From assembly GCF_014836955.1 (NCBI RefSeq), contig NZ_JACSPV010000004.1, positions 94,937-158,936 on the forward strand: a DNA stretch of 64,000 nt, in the 5' to 3' direction. Below the pieces are notes generated by a model. It made no database searches. It was not told the origin of the DNA and was given only the letters and a program-made list of their open reading frames with translations. Shown here in pieces: positions 1-8,743 of this stretch; the first letter of the stretch is position 1, and every line of letters begins with the position of its first letter. Position numbers and translations under genes: made by a program. Source of the DNA: Bacillus norwichensis (lineage in GTDB: Bacteria; Bacillota; Bacilli; Bacillales; Bacillaceae_C).

Positions 1-1823
1 AGAAGGGTTTTTCCATCTTTTACTGCCAGGGATGCTGTTTTTTCAATGTATCTTGCCATACCAGATGGCTTATCTTCTTTAGCATGCAAAGCCTCAAGAT
101 CTATCGTGTAATTTCCATCTTCCAAAGTTATCGGCTCTGGCTTATTCTCCACATTTTGGAGTTCCATTTCGCTCGGATCAAATTTAAAGCGAATGTCATA
201 CTTATTATCGTAATTAATAAATGGAACAATAATATGAACTTTGGCATTTAGGATTTGATCAAGATCAGATACTTCAAACTCAACAACCTTTGTATCCTTC
301 TCTTTATCTATACTTACTTCAGTAACATCAATAAAATCATTACCAGATTGAACTTTGAAATACTGCCACCATGAACTGTTCTTTAATTCAGCTTGGACAG
401 TATACTTTCCATTTTCAATGGTTAGTTTTGCTGGCTTCTCGAAATAATCATCCGCTACAGATTGCTCATCCACAAGCTCTTTCCATACGACAAATGGCAG
501 TGTATAAACCCCATCTGCATATTTCGGGTGATCGGTATCTCCATTTTCCTCTTCTTCATCTGCTTTTGTAATGCTGTCCTTGTTAAATTGAAGACGAAGC
601 GGTTGGTCACCGTTATGAGCACCTACCGTATACTGCACTCGCGCATTCATCATCGTTGATAGCTGTTCAAGCTCATACGTAACAGATCTAGTATTGTTCG
701 CTTCATCTACTTCTTCTTTTACTGGCTGCTTTCCTTCCACTTGGAAACCAGTAACTACCTTATGATCTGTTAACGTAAGCGTCAGAAGGGTTTTTCCACC
801 TTTTACTGCCAGTGAACCTGTCTTTTCAATATATTTTGCCATGCCAGATGCTTTATCCTCTGTAGCATGCAAGGCATTAAGATCAATCGTGTAATTTCCA
901 TCTTCCGGCGTAATGGTTTCCGGATCTGCTTTTTCCCCATCCTCATTTTCTTCGGTAGATCCATCACCTTTTCCTGGTTCATGCTCATCTCCACCATTTT
1001 CCTCAGTAGAGCCATCTTCTTTTCCTGGTTCATGCTCATCTCCACCATTTTCCTCAGTAGAGCCATCTTCTTTTCCTGGAGCTTGTTCATCTCCACCGTT
1101 TTCCTCAGTAGAGCCATCCTCTTTTCCTGGATCCTGCTCATCTCCATCGTTTTCCTCAGTAGAGCCATCTTCTTTTCCTGGAGCTTGTTCATCCCCACCG
1201 TTTTCCTCAGTAGAGCCGTCCTCTTTTCCTGGATCCTGCTCATCTCCACCGTTTTCTTGCTGTCCATCTTCAGATCCTGAACCTTCCTCAGGTGTTTGAC
1301 CGTTATTCAGATTCTCCCCTTCCTCACCATTCTCATTTTCTCCTGGTTGAGAAGCTAATGGGATTCCACTCGGATCAAACTTAAAACGAATGTCATACTT
1401 ATTATCGTATTCAAGCCCAGGAATTCCTGTCACGATAATATGTACTTTGGCATTTAAGATTTGATTAAGATCATCCACCTTAAATTGAACAATTCTTGTA
1501 TCATTTTCATCACTAACTGTGGTCACATCAACAAAATCATTACCTGATTGCACCTTTAAAAACTGCCACCATGAACTGTTATTCAATGTTGCCTGGACCG
1601 TATACTCGCCATTTGCAACCGTCAGTTTAGCTGGTTTTTTAAAATATCCATCTGCTACAGAAGGACTATCTGCATTATCTTTCCATACTTCAAAAGGCAG
1701 ACTATATTCCCCATCGGCATATACGTCATCTTCTTTAGCTTCTGCAAAAACAGAAGGCACCGAAGGAAATATCGATAGTAATGTTAAAGCAAAAATTAAC
1801 ATTATCGAAAGAATTCTTTTCAT
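1..1823 (-). CDS. Multi-NEAT-domain heme/hemoglobin-binding protein, partial (C-terminus beyond left edge)
   Basis: An open frame of 607 codons starts at the ATG at 1823 (SD AAAGGGTG upstream) and runs off the window, so the C-terminus and any anchor are unseen. It has a signal peptide (about residues 1-28), NEAT1 (about 34-157), an acidic linker of six to seven 16-residue units rich in Gly-Asp-Glu and PGK (about 188-290), NEAT2 (about 306-410), NEAT3 (about 433-548), and the start of NEAT4 (from about 568). NEAT1 and NEAT3 carry the strand motif YDNKY, matching the Tyr-x3-Tyr heme-iron ligand pattern. NEAT2 lacks it in the equivalent strand. NEAT2 and NEAT4 are near-copies 783 bp apart, so NEAT2-NEAT3 is a duplicated module. 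Known relatives (IsdX2, IsdB/H) capture heme from hemoglobin and pass it to IsdC. Last visible gene of the leftward Fur-regulated operon, 30 bp after isdC. Confidence 0.9.
   Translation of the reverse strand, partial: MKRILSIMLIFALTLLSIFPSVPSVFAEAKEDDVYADGEYSLPFEVWKDNADSPSVADGYFKKPAKLTVANGEYTVQATLNNSSWWQFLKVQSGNDFVDVTTVSDENDTRIVQFKVDDLNQILNAKVHIIVTGIPGLEYDNKYDIRFKFDPSGIPLASQPGENENGEEGENLNNGQTPEEGSGSEDGQQENGGDEQDPGKEDGSTEENGGDEQAPGKEDGSTEENDGDEQDPGKEDGSTEENGGDEQAPGKEDGSTEENGGDEHEPGKEDGSTEENGGDEHEPGKGDGSTEENEDGEKADPETITPEDGNYTIDLNALHATEDKASGMAKYIEKTGSLAVKGGKTLLTLTLTDHKVVTGFQVEGKQPVKEEVDEANNTRSVTYELEQLSTMMNARVQYTVGAHNGDQPLRLQFNKDSITKADEEEENGDTDHPKYADGVYTLPFVVWKELVDEQSVADDYFEKPAKLTIENGKYTVQAELKNSSWWQYFKVQSGNDFIDVTEVSIDKEKDTKVVEFEVSDLDQILNAKVHIIVPFINYDNKYDIRFKFDPSEMELQNVENKPEPITLEDGNYTIDLEALHAKEDKPSGMARYIEKTASLAVKDGKTL
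960..1260 (-). repeat. In-gene 48-bp tandem repeat (16-residue acidic linker units)
   Basis: Six to seven consecutive 48-bp units inside the multi-NEAT gene encode variants of GDEQAPGKEDGSTEEN. Several units are almost identical at DNA level, which points to recent slippage or recombination. The product is a flexible, highly acidic spacer between NEAT1 and NEAT2. The alternative reading frames through this block produce long low-complexity ORFs that are not genes. Confidence 0.93.
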
Positions 1824-1853
1824 TGTATGCACCCTTTCATACGTTACTGCTCG

Positions 1854-2528
1854 TTATCTAACACGTACTCTACGATAAACGACAAAACCTGAAGCAAGTA
1901 GAACTACAGTAAGCAATAAAATAGGGGCTTCGTCACCTGTCGGTGGATTTTTTTCAATTTTTTTGCTTCCATCTGTTGAATTATCATTACTTTGGTTTTG
2001 ATTGCCAGAATTGTTTTGATTTTGGTCACCGGCATTGCCTTTATTTTGGTCACCTGTGTTTTGGTTTTGTTCATTATTAGTTGCATCGTTTCCAGAACTA
2101 GGGATACCTGATGCATCAAACTGAAAACGAATATCATATTTATTGTCATAGTCAATATTTGGTACGATGACATGTATTTTCGCATTAGTAATCGCATTTA
2201 AATCTTGAACTTCGAATTGAACTACTCTTGTGTCATTTCCCTCACTAATTACCGTGACATCTTGTGAACCCACTTTAAACTCTTTCCACCAAGAACTATT
2301 TTTCAGAGTCAATTGAACAAAGTTTTTACCGTCTTTTACAATCAACTTTCCAGGGGAAGATAAATAGTCATTCGTCATGGACCTCTCGTCACTATCACCT
2401 TTTAAAACAGTAAATGGTAAAGTGTACTCTCCATCGGCATAAGTCGCTGCCGATGCACTATTGATGTTGAATGTAAGGGCGAATACAGCCAATAATAGAG
2501 GGATGACTAGTTTTTTAAATTTTGTCAT
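1854..2528 (-). CDS. isdC: IsdC-like cell-wall heme-binding NEAT protein with NPxTG sorting signal
   Basis: 224 residues: signal peptide (about 1-27), one NEAT domain (about 30-147) with the Tyr-x3-Tyr ligand strand YDNKY, a Gln/Asn-rich linker (about 150-190), then NPPTG, a hydrophobic segment and an Arg-rich tail. NPxTG followed by a membrane segment is the sortase B type signal that anchors IsdC to peptidoglycan, where it relays heme from surface NEAT proteins to IsdE. The motif here is NPPTG, whereas IsdC proteins I know carry NPQTN or NPKTG. The start codon overlaps the upstream stop (ATGA), showing translational coupling. No sortase gene is in the window; srtB would be expected left of it. 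Confidence 0.9.
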   Translation of the reverse strand: MTKFKKLVIPLLLAVFALTFNINSASAATYADGEYTLPFTVLKGDSDERSMTNDYLSSPGKLIVKDGKNFVQLTLKNSSWWKEFKVGSQDVTVISEGNDTRVVQFEVQDLNAITNAKIHVIVPNIDYDNKYDIRFQFDASGIPSSGNDATNNEQNQNTGDQNKGNAGDQNQNNSGNQNQSNDNSTDGSKKIEKNPPTGDEAPILLLTVVLLASGFVVYRRVRVR

Positions 2529-3244
2529 TTTACATTCTCCTTATCTTTCTTATTTTTATTTCTCCAAATGATTAGGATAAAAAGAGCCAATAAAACAACC
2601 ACAGTAATCGTTACACTAATTAAAACGGTATTGTATTTTGTTTCACTGTCGGATTTCGCTTCGCTATTAGTATTATCCTTAGCTTCTGCAGCTTCGGTCT
2701 TCTGTTCCTGATCGACAAAATCAGTTTCTTTTATTTCTAATTTTTCAATTTCTTTTTCCTCTAACTCTTTCAAACTCTCTAAATCAAAACTAAATCTTAC
2801 AGTATAACGATGATCATATACTGGATCCATCGATTCAATGAGAACATGCATCTTAAACTCAACCGGTTCTTTCAAATCTCGATCTACTTTAAACTGTACG
2901 ATTCTTGTGTTTTTTTCTTTATCCTCACTGATTACATGAACATCAACAAACGAATCTCCTAAAGGAGATTGTAATTCCTTCGTCCATTCACTGTGATTCA
3001 ACTCGAAACGTATGTAGTGCTCATCACCTTTTACAATTAAAAATGCTGGTTTTTCAAAATAGTCATTGGCGATGGAAACGGATTCTGTTTCTGCATGTAA
3101 AATGACATAATCAAGTGAGTAGACTCCATCTTCTAATGAATCTAGGTCATTTGCTGCAAAACTGCTTTCTGGTCGCAAAAAAACGATTCCCAATAAGACA
3201 ACAATGATGAATGTAACAGCAATTTTTCTAATATTATTTCTCAC
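2525..3244 (-). CDS. Membrane-anchored NEAT-domain heme-binding protein
   Basis: 239 residues, GTG start preceded by GAGGGGG. Signal peptide (about 1-30), single NEAT domain (about 35-155) with YDHRY in the ligand strand, a charged linker rich in Glu/Lys (about 160-205), and a C-terminal transmembrane helix (about 206-228) followed by a Lys-rich tail. There is no LPxTG or NPxTG motif, so it should stay membrane-anchored, unlike IsdC. First gene of the leftward operon, placed directly after three Fur-box-like sites. It could be the last heme relay before IsdE. Function is inferred from the domain and the locus; I do not recognise a named ortholog. Confidence 0.82.
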   Translation of the reverse strand: MRNNIRKIAVTFIIVVLLGIVFLRPESSFAANDLDSLEDGVYSLDYVILHAETESVSIANDYFEKPAFLIVKGDEHYIRFELNHSEWTKELQSPLGDSFVDVHVISEDKEKNTRIVQFKVDRDLKEPVEFKMHVLIESMDPVYDHRYTVRFSFDLESLKELEEKEIEKLEIKETDFVDQEQKTEAAEAKDNTNSEAKSDSETKYNTVLISVTITVVVLLALFILIIWRNKNKKDKENVK

Positions 3245-3289
3245 TTTTTCCCCCTCACTCCTCTGAGATTTATATGCGATATGTGATAT

Positions 3290-3304
3290 TGAAATTCATT
3301 ATCA
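3290..3304. promoter_or_regulatory. Fur box, leftward isd operon
   Basis: TGAAATTCATTATCA matches the Bacillus 7-1-7 Fur box (TGATAATNATTATCA) with two mismatches. It lies 46 bp upstream of the GTG of the first NEAT gene. On the minus strand it overlaps a TTGATA -35-like hexamer. Binding of Fe-Fur here would block the leftward promoter. Confidence 0.78.
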
Positions 3305-3459
3305 ATTGATGGTAAAAAAAGAGGTCCTTACTCTTCATACCATTATTGATTTTTTTAATGAGTGACAAAGGTGCGGTTGCTTACATCAGGGGGAACTGTC
3401 TGATACCTCCAAGCTTTATTTTATTTTCATAAAATCAGCAGTCCCACATATAATGAAAT

Positions 3460-3474
3460 TGAAAATCATTATCA
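3460..3474. promoter_or_regulatory. Fur box (intergenic, second)
   Basis: TGAAAATCATTATCA differs from the 7-1-7 Fur consensus at one non-central position. It is about 215 bp upstream of the leftward operon and 350 bp upstream of isdE. Confidence 0.75.
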
Positions 3475-3577
3475 TTTTGAGTTAAAAAAAATAACCTCCC
3501 TTTTTTCTATAATTTCATAAAAAAACTGCAGTTGTTACTATATTCAGTGAAACACCCCCAAGTTATATAAATTCAAT

Positions 3578-3592
3578 TGATAATCATTCTCA
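3578..3592. promoter_or_regulatory. Fur box (intergenic, third)
   Basis: TGATAATCATTCTCA has one mismatch to the 7-1-7 Fur consensus. It sits mid-way in the divergent isd intergenic region, so the region carries at least five Fur-type sites in all. Confidence 0.78.
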
Positions 3593-3745
3593 TTTTTGTG
3601 CTTCGAATCTATCATACTCAATTTTATAAAATTGTCAAACTCATTTTTAAATCTTTATTAAAAAAATATGACTAAAGGATTACAAAATTATTATTACTTA
3701 TTCATCAGTACTTTTTAGAATTTTAATTTTTTTGTAATCTCTTTA

Positions 3746-3774
3746 TTGACATTGAGAATCATTTTCATTATGAT
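3746..3774 (+). promoter_or_regulatory. SigA promoter of isdE operon with embedded Fur box
   Basis: TTGACA (3746-3751), 17-bp spacer, TATGAT (3769-3774): a near-consensus vegetative promoter. The spacer contains TGAGAATCATTTTCA (3753-3767), a Fur box with two mismatches, so repressor and RNA polymerase binding should be mutually exclusive. Confidence 0.88.
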
Positions 3775-3784
3775 AAGTGTCAAT

Positions 3785-3799
3785 TGATTTTCATTCTCA
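3785..3799. promoter_or_regulatory. Fur box downstream of isdE promoter
   Basis: TGATTTTCATTCTCA (three mismatches to 7-1-7) lies just after the expected transcription start and before the SD GGAGGA of isdE, giving a second Fur contact on this promoter. Confidence 0.65.
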
Positions 3800-3825
3800 T
3801 TTGATTTTTCACGGAGGATTTTATC

Positions 3826-4770
3826 ATGAAAAGAAAAATGCTTTTAAGCATGATCATTCTGCCCTGTCTATTACTAGGCTGTGCTCAAAGTCAAAGCAAA
3901 GAAGATAGTGGGAAACCTAGCTCAGTGGCCATTTCAGTGACAGATTTTGCAGATCGGACAGTCTCCTTTGAACATGTTCCTGAAAGAATTGTTGCCCTGT
4001 CTAACGGTGATATGGATATTGTTTATGCACTCGGAGATGAGGTTGTTGGCAGACCTAATTCAAAAGGGACAATTGCTGTGAAAGAAGCTGAAAATGCTGA
4101 GGAAGTAGGCTCCACTCACTCTATTGATATCGAAAAAATTACTGCCCTTCAACCTGACGTAGTACTGGGAGGCTATCCAATGAACTTAAAGGATGTTCCT
4201 GCTATTGAAGGAACTGGGGCAAAAGTCATCTTAACCGGAGCAAATTCTGTAGATGATATAAAAAAGCAAATAGGTCTATTGGGTGAGATACTCGAAAAAG
4301 AAGACAAATCTAAGGAAATCATCGCTGATATTGACCATAAAGTTGAAGAAATCCAATCAGAGCTGTCTGAAGAAAAACCGAGAGTGTTACTAGTTTATGG
4401 TGCACCAGGTACAAACATGGCTGCATTGCCTAATTCATTAAGCGGGAATCTGTTAGAAATGGCAGGTGGAGAAAACATTGCCAGCGACTATCCAGGATTG
4501 GACAGCTACCCACAGTACGCTCAGTTGAATACTGAGAGAATCATAGAGTCTAACCCGGAAATCATTTTACTCATGAGCCATGGTAATCCTGAAGAAGTGA
4601 AAGACAGCTTTATAAAAGAAATGAAGAAAAATGCAGGTTGGAAGGACTTGGATGCAGTGAAAAATGAACGCTTTATCATCTTGCCATCCGATCTTTTCGG
4701 CACAAATCCAGGAACACGGGTAACTGAGTCACTTGAGTTTCTTCAAAAGATTTTTAAAGAGATGAAATAA
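3826..4770 (+). CDS. isdE: Heme/iron ABC transporter substrate-binding lipoprotein (IsdE-like)
   Basis: 314 residues. The lipobox LLGC puts the lipidated Cys at residue 19. The rest is a class III periplasmic-binding (FecB/TroA-like) fold, beginning with the family-typical phrase VPERIVALSNGD. SD GGAGGA lies 7 nt before the ATG. It would accept heme from the NEAT proteins and deliver it to the permease encoded next; its stop overlaps that start (TAATG). Heme specificity is inferred from the NEAT genes and isdG, since the fold alone also fits siderophores. Confidence 0.88.
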   Translation: MKRKMLLSMIILPCLLLGCAQSQSKEDSGKPSSVAISVTDFADRTVSFEHVPERIVALSNGDMDIVYALGDEVVGRPNSKGTIAVKEAENAEEVGSTHSIDIEKITALQPDVVLGGYPMNLKDVPAIEGTGAKVILTGANSVDDIKKQIGLLGEILEKEDKSKEIIADIDHKVEEIQSELSEEKPRVLLVYGAPGTNMAALPNSLSGNLLEMAGGENIASDYPGLDSYPQYAQLNTERIIESNPEIILLMSHGNPEEVKDSFIKEMKKNAGWKDLDAVKNERFIILPSDLFGTNPGTRVTESLEFLQKIFKEMK

Positions 4771-5771
4771 TGAACACTTCCATACATAAAAGACAACGAA
4801 GAAAAAAATATGCACTCATGGCTACGCCTGTCTTGCTTTTACTTGCCTGTTTGTACGGACTAACTGATGGATCTGTTCAAATCAGCCTGTTAGAAATGTG
4901 GCAGGCCATAACAGGGAATGGAGAGAGCATTCATGAGAAGATTCTTTTGGATGTCAGGCTTCCGAGAGTACTAATCGGTATTTTCGTAGGCGGATGTTTA
5001 GCTGCATCCGGCGCCTTACTGCAAGGTGTCATGAAAAACCCACTTGCCGATCCAGGAATTATCGGAGTCTCAGCAGGCGGGGGATTGGCAGCAGTCATCA
5101 CAATGATTGTCCTGCCGCAATTAACTTATTTATTGCCGTTAACAGCTTTCCTTGGAGCACTGATTACCTCTATGGTGATTTATTTTCTAGCTTGGGATCA
5201 AGGTACATCCCCTGTCAAAATCATTTTGGCTGGAGTTGCGGTCAATGCTTTACTCGGTGCAGTCACCAGCGGAGTCATGCTTGTATACAGCGACCGCGTT
5301 CAAGCCGTTTTACCATGGCTGGCCGGTGATTTGAGCGGTAAAGGCTGGCATCATTTTGAATTTATGTCCCCCTATGCCGCTGCGGGAATATTATTGTGCT
5401 TCTTGGCCATCAAGCCGGCCAACCTCCTGCTTTTAGGGGATGATACAGCACAGTTGCTTGGACAAAGAGTGGAAATTCAAAGATTTCTACTGATTGTTTT
5501 AGCTTCATTTTTGGCAGGTATCGGAGTTAGTGTGGCCGGGTTGGTTGGTTTTGTTGGACTCGTCATCCCACATATCGTTCGTATCATCATCGGTGATGAC
5601 TACCGCTTTTTACTGCCATTATCTATTTTCTGGGGAGCGTCACTTGTCGTTTTTGCAGATACTGCCGCGCGCTCGTGGTTTGATCCGACTGAACTTCCAG
5701 TCGGGATATTGCTCGCTTCATTGGGAGCACCGTTCTTTCTATTCTTATTAAGGAAACGGAGAATCGCATAA
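4770..5771 (+). CDS. isdF: Heme/iron ABC transporter permease (FecCD family, IsdF-like)
   Basis: 333 residues, about the family length of 320-340, with some nine to ten hydrophobic helices. It has the conserved FecCD segments LPRVLIG near the N-terminus and GLVGFVGLVIPH(I)VR in the second half, the loop that contacts the ATPase. It is coupled by TAATG overlaps to isdE upstream and the ATPase gene downstream. Imports heme across the membrane with IsdE and the ATPase. Confidence 0.9.
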   Translation: MNTSIHKRQRRKKYALMATPVLLLLACLYGLTDGSVQISLLEMWQAITGNGESIHEKILLDVRLPRVLIGIFVGGCLAASGALLQGVMKNPLADPGIIGVSAGGGLAAVITMIVLPQLTYLLPLTAFLGALITSMVIYFLAWDQGTSPVKIILAGVAVNALLGAVTSGVMLVYSDRVQAVLPWLAGDLSGKGWHHFEFMSPYAAAGILLCFLAIKPANLLLLGDDTAQLLGQRVEIQRFLLIVLASFLAGIGVSVAGLVGFVGLVIPHIVRIIIGDDYRFLLPLSIFWGASLVVFADTAARSWFDPTELPVGILLASLGAPFFLFLLRKRRIA

Positions 5772-6559
5772 TGACAGCTATTCAAACAAAAGAAATGGAA
5801 TTGGATATTGGGCATTTCCACCTAAAGGATATATCTTGTTCCATTCCAACCGGAAAGATCACCTCCATTGTGGGACCAAATGGCTCTGGAAAGTCTACGA
5901 TTTTAAAATTAATCACACGATTAACAAAACAAACTTCCGGAGAGATTTATATCTATGATAAGCAAGCGAATCAATATTCTTTGAAAAAATTTTCCCAGAC
6001 GGTTTCCATGTTGCCACAGTCTAAAGAAGGTCTACCAGATTTAACTGTTAAAGAACTAGTAGCTTATGGACGATCACCCTATAAAAAGGTCTTTGAACAC
6101 CGATTGACCCAAAAGGATGAAGAGATCATAGACAGGGCCCTTGTAATGACGGGGACAAAAAAATATGGGAATCGTTTGATTCACACACTTTCTGGAGGAG
6201 AGCGTCAAAGAGCCCGGATCGCGATGGCATTAGCACAATCAACAGATATTTTGATTTTGGATGAACCAACCACCTTTTTGGATATAGCCCATCAGTTTGA
6301 ATTGATGGAGATGCTGCGTCACATTAATGAAAATTACCAAATGACGATTGTGATGGTCCTCCATGATCTTCAGCAGGCGGCAGCCTACAGCCATCATTTA
6401 ATAGCGGTTAAAAATGGTCAGATTCAAGCCATGGGGAGTCCAGAATCCATATTGGATTCCCAATTTCTGAAAGATATTTATGGCTTAGATGCAGATGTAC
6501 AGTTTGATGGAGATTTTCCAATTATCATACCTAAAATAAAAAATTTAAGGAGGAATTAA
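5771..6559 (+). CDS. Iron/heme ABC transporter ATP-binding protein (FecE/FhuC-like)
   Basis: 262 residues. Walker [10 protein letters not shown] (about 34-42), signature LSGGERQRA (about 139-147), Walker B ILILDEPT and the H-loop VLHDL are all present. Energises the IsdEF importer. S. aureus Isd systems lack a dedicated ATPase and borrow FhuC; here one is in the operon. Start overlaps the isdF stop. Confidence 0.92.
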   Translation: MTAIQTKEMELDIGHFHLKDISCSIPTGKITSIVGPNGSGKSTILKLITRLTKQTSGEIYIYDKQANQYSLKKFSQTVSMLPQSKEGLPDLTVKELVAYGRSPYKKVFEHRLTQKDEEIIDRALVMTGTKKYGNRLIHTLSGGERQRARIAMALAQSTDILILDEPTTFLDIAHQFELMEMLRHINENYQMTIVMVLHDLQQAAAYSHHLIAVKNGQIQAMGSPESILDSQFLKDIYGLDADVQFDGDFPIIIPKIKNLRRN

Positions 6560-6560
6560 A

Positions 6561-6884
6561 ATGGTTATTGTAACAAATACAAATCACATTAAAAAAGGTG
6601 AAGGACAGCGGTTGATTGACAGATTTAATAAAGTTGGAAAAATCGAGTATATGGAAGGGTTTTTAGGTTTAGAAGTTCTTTTCAATGAAAATACAAAAGA
6701 TTACGACGAAGTAACAATCAGCACCCGTTGGGAATCCAAAGACGATTTTACAGCCTGGACAAAGAGTGATGCCTTTCGTGAAGCGCATTCCCGTGATCCG
6801 GGCGGAAGACCTGATTACATCATTGATAATAAAATCTCTTTCTACGAAGTAAAAATCGTCAGAAACCCGATTGTTACAGCGTAA
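6561..6884 (+). CDS. isdG: Heme-degrading monooxygenase IsdG
   Basis: 107 residues, ABM-fold heme oxygenase that opens cytosolic heme and releases iron. The family catalytic triad Asn-Trp-His appears as N6, W66 and H76, matching the N7/W67/H77 spacing of staphylococcal IsdG. The segment GFLGLEVL and the phrase VTISTRW are typical. SD AAGGAGG. Last gene of the rightward operon; a palindromic terminator follows 8 bp after the stop. Confidence 0.94.
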   Translation: MVIVTNTNHIKKGEGQRLIDRFNKVGKIEYMEGFLGLEVLFNENTKDYDEVTISTRWESKDDFTAWTKSDAFREAHSRDPGGRPDYIIDNKISFYEVKIVRNPIVTA

Positions 6885-6891
6885 TGAAATT

Positions 6892-6933
6892 GGGGTCAGA
6901 CCCCCTTTAGTATACTAAAGGGGGTCTGACCCC
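6892..6933. terminator. Perfect 42-bp palindrome: bidirectional terminator between isdG and ydjI; repeat family copy 1
   Basis: The left arm begins GGGGTCAGACCCCC and continues CTTTAG around a TATA centre, with its exact complement on the other side. It lies between convergent stops at 6884 and 6942, so it can fold in both transcripts. Only a weak T-rich tail follows. A degenerate copy with the same arm sequence is at 26272-26314, so this is a dispersed repeat and not only a private terminator. Confidence 0.85.
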
Positions 6934-6941
6934 TTATTATA

Positions 6942-7922
6942 TTACACCAGTTTCTGTCCACAGTTTGAGCAGAAATTCCCTCCGCTCGTTTTCTCTCCGC
7001 AATTCGGACAGAAGTTCGGAATCTTTCCTCCATTGGACGCAGATGTCCCGGACTGATTTGGGGTTTCTTGTTGGGCTGCTTCATTCATATTTTTCATCAT
7101 TTGACCAGCCATGCCCATTCCCATCATCATTCCGGCCATATCCGCTGCAGTTCCGCCACCCTTCACCTTTCCAGAAGCGATGCCGTCTGTCATGGATACC
7201 TGCTGGTAACGCTGCAAATCGCCAATCATACCATGTGAAGCATTTTTCGTAATCATATCCTGAATTTCTTGCGGATAATTAAAGCTCATGACGTTGAACC
7301 CTGTGATGGTCATTCCGCTGTCTAAAATTTGCATATCAAGATCTGTTTTGATTCCCTGAGCAATCTCAAAAGCATTAGCCTGGAGATTGAACATGTCTTT
7401 TCCTTCTTTGGAAATCCACTTCATGAGCAATTGATCCAAAATGGAAGTGATCCTGATCTTCACGTCTTCCACAAGATAACTGTTTTTTACCCCGGCGATT
7501 TTATCAATCAAAGCAATATAATCGTTCACTTTAAAGTTGAATGTACCGTTTGCCCGAACAGGAATGCCGCCAGGAAGCTGCGGCGAAGGAATATTAATGG
7601 CATTCTTCGTTCCCCACTTCACTGTAAATTCCTTCGTATTGACGAACAGCACTTCTACCCGCATACCGCTGTTAAAGCCAAACTTGAATCCTTTTAAAGT
7701 CGATAAAAATGGAATAATCTGAGACTCGACGTTATAGTCTCCTTCTTCTTGAAAAATTCCTTCGATTTTTCCATTATTGATAAAAATGGCATCCTGCCCC
7801 GGCTGAATGATGAGCCGGCTTCCTTTTTTAATTTCGCGGTTATTCCATTTCCAAAAGATCATATCATCTCTGAATTCTTCCCATTCAACTACATTGGCAA
7901 ATTGATTTTTAAAAAAGCTCAT
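6942..7922 (-). CDS. ydjI: SPFH/band-7 domain protein with C-terminal zinc ribbon (YdjI)
   Basis: 326 residues. The N-terminal two-thirds (about 1-230) is an SPFH/virion-core-like domain. It is followed by a Gly/Met-rich linker (about 240-275) and a C-terminal double CxxC zinc ribbon, CPNCGEKTSGG...CSNCGQ (about 299-320). B. subtilis YdjI has this layout and helps bring PspA to the membrane. Last gene of the pspA-ydjGHI operon, 20 bp after ydjH. No signal peptide. Confidence 0.88.
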   Translation of the reverse strand: MSFFKNQFANVVEWEEFRDDMIFWKWNNREIKKGSRLIIQPGQDAIFINNGKIEGIFQEEGDYNVESQIIPFLSTLKGFKFGFNSGMRVEVLFVNTKEFTVKWGTKNAINIPSPQLPGGIPVRANGTFNFKVNDYIALIDKIAGVKNSYLVEDVKIRITSILDQLLMKWISKEGKDMFNLQANAFEIAQGIKTDLDMQILDSGMTITGFNVMSFNYPQEIQDMITKNASHGMIGDLQRYQQVSMTDGIASGKVKGGGTAADMAGMMMGMGMAGQMMKNMNEAAQQETPNQSGTSASNGGKIPNFCPNCGEKTSGGNFCSNCGQKLV

Positions 7923-7942
7923 CTTGTGTCATTCCTTTCGAA

Positions 7943-8743
7943 CTAGAATTTCCCTCTGCTGCCACTGTGGGAGTGCCCGCCTCTTGTGACGCCTCCGCCG
8001 CCACCACCGCCGCTAAAGCCGCGCCCACTGTTTTGGTTGGATGGCTTTCGTCGTTTGGTTGTAGTTGTGCGGATGTACTGGTCTCTTCTATGATTCACTC
8101 TTGTATTATCACTATCTTGATATGTCCCCGCACCTACCGTCACTTTTCCGCCTGTATTAAAGGCCATGATTCCAACAAATGCTCCGGCAATGGCAAGCGA
8201 TACAATGATTTGAAACCATAGATTGAAAAATATATTATCCGGATCCACATCCGGCCTGATACCCATATATTTGGATGAAATCTTTATAAAAGATTCAAAA
8301 GCCTTGTCATAGTTTCCCTTTGATAGATTCCTGGTGATTTTTTCACGGACAAGCGTTGCACGATGATCATCTAAATAGGTTTTTCCTCGATAAAAACCTG
8401 CCACATACACATCCCGTTTTTTCATATCAAGTGTCAAAATTACTGTGTTCCCATGCGGTTTGTCATAACCCGGAGCTTTGTCATCGTAAAAATCCTGCAT
8501 CATGCGCTCAACATCTTTGTTCTCTTCGTTATTGCTCGTTAATATAATGAAATCCGTATTCCTCTTAACACTATGCTTTTCGGCTAATGCTTCAAGCTCT
8601 TGAACCTCATTGTCACTTAGAAGTCCAGCATTATCATAGATTCTTTGCTTTGCAGAAGAGTCAGCGGATGCAAAAGCAAAAGGCAATAGAAAAAAGAAAC
8701 CCAATAATACCAGCGTTTTTGTAAGAAATCCGCCTCTCACCAT
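7943..8743 (-). CDS. ydjH: TPM-domain membrane protein (YdjH)
   Basis: 266 residues. A signal peptide (about 1-27) is followed by a TPM domain (about 30-165), starting RIYDNAGLLSDNEV, an extracytoplasmic fold. Then comes a transmembrane helix (about 175-197) and a basic tail ending in a Gly-run (FSGGGGGGGV), as in YgcG/YdjH relatives. The ATG overlaps the ydjG stop and has SD GGAGG. Belongs to the PspA membrane-stress operon; its precise role is unknown. Confidence 0.85.
   Translation of the reverse strand: MVRGGFLTKTLVLLGFFFLLPFAFASADSSAKQRIYDNAGLLSDNEVQELEALAEKHSVKRNTDFIILTSNNEENKDVERMMQDFYDDKAPGYDKPHGNTVILTLDMKKRDVYVAGFYRGKTYLDDHRATLVREKITRNLSKGNYDKAFESFIKISSKYMGIRPDVDPDNIFFNLWFQIIVSLAIAGAFVGIMAFNTGGKVTVGAGTYQDSDNTRVNHRRDQYIRTTTTKRRKPSNQNSGRGFSGGGGGGGVTRGGHSHSGSRGKF

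Noticed and set aside
803-1299. Three overlapping long ORFs on both strands rich in Ser/Phe/Pro or Met/Lys repeats
   Set aside because: They are frame-shifted readings of the 48-bp repeat inside the multi-NEAT gene; no SD or sensible protein.
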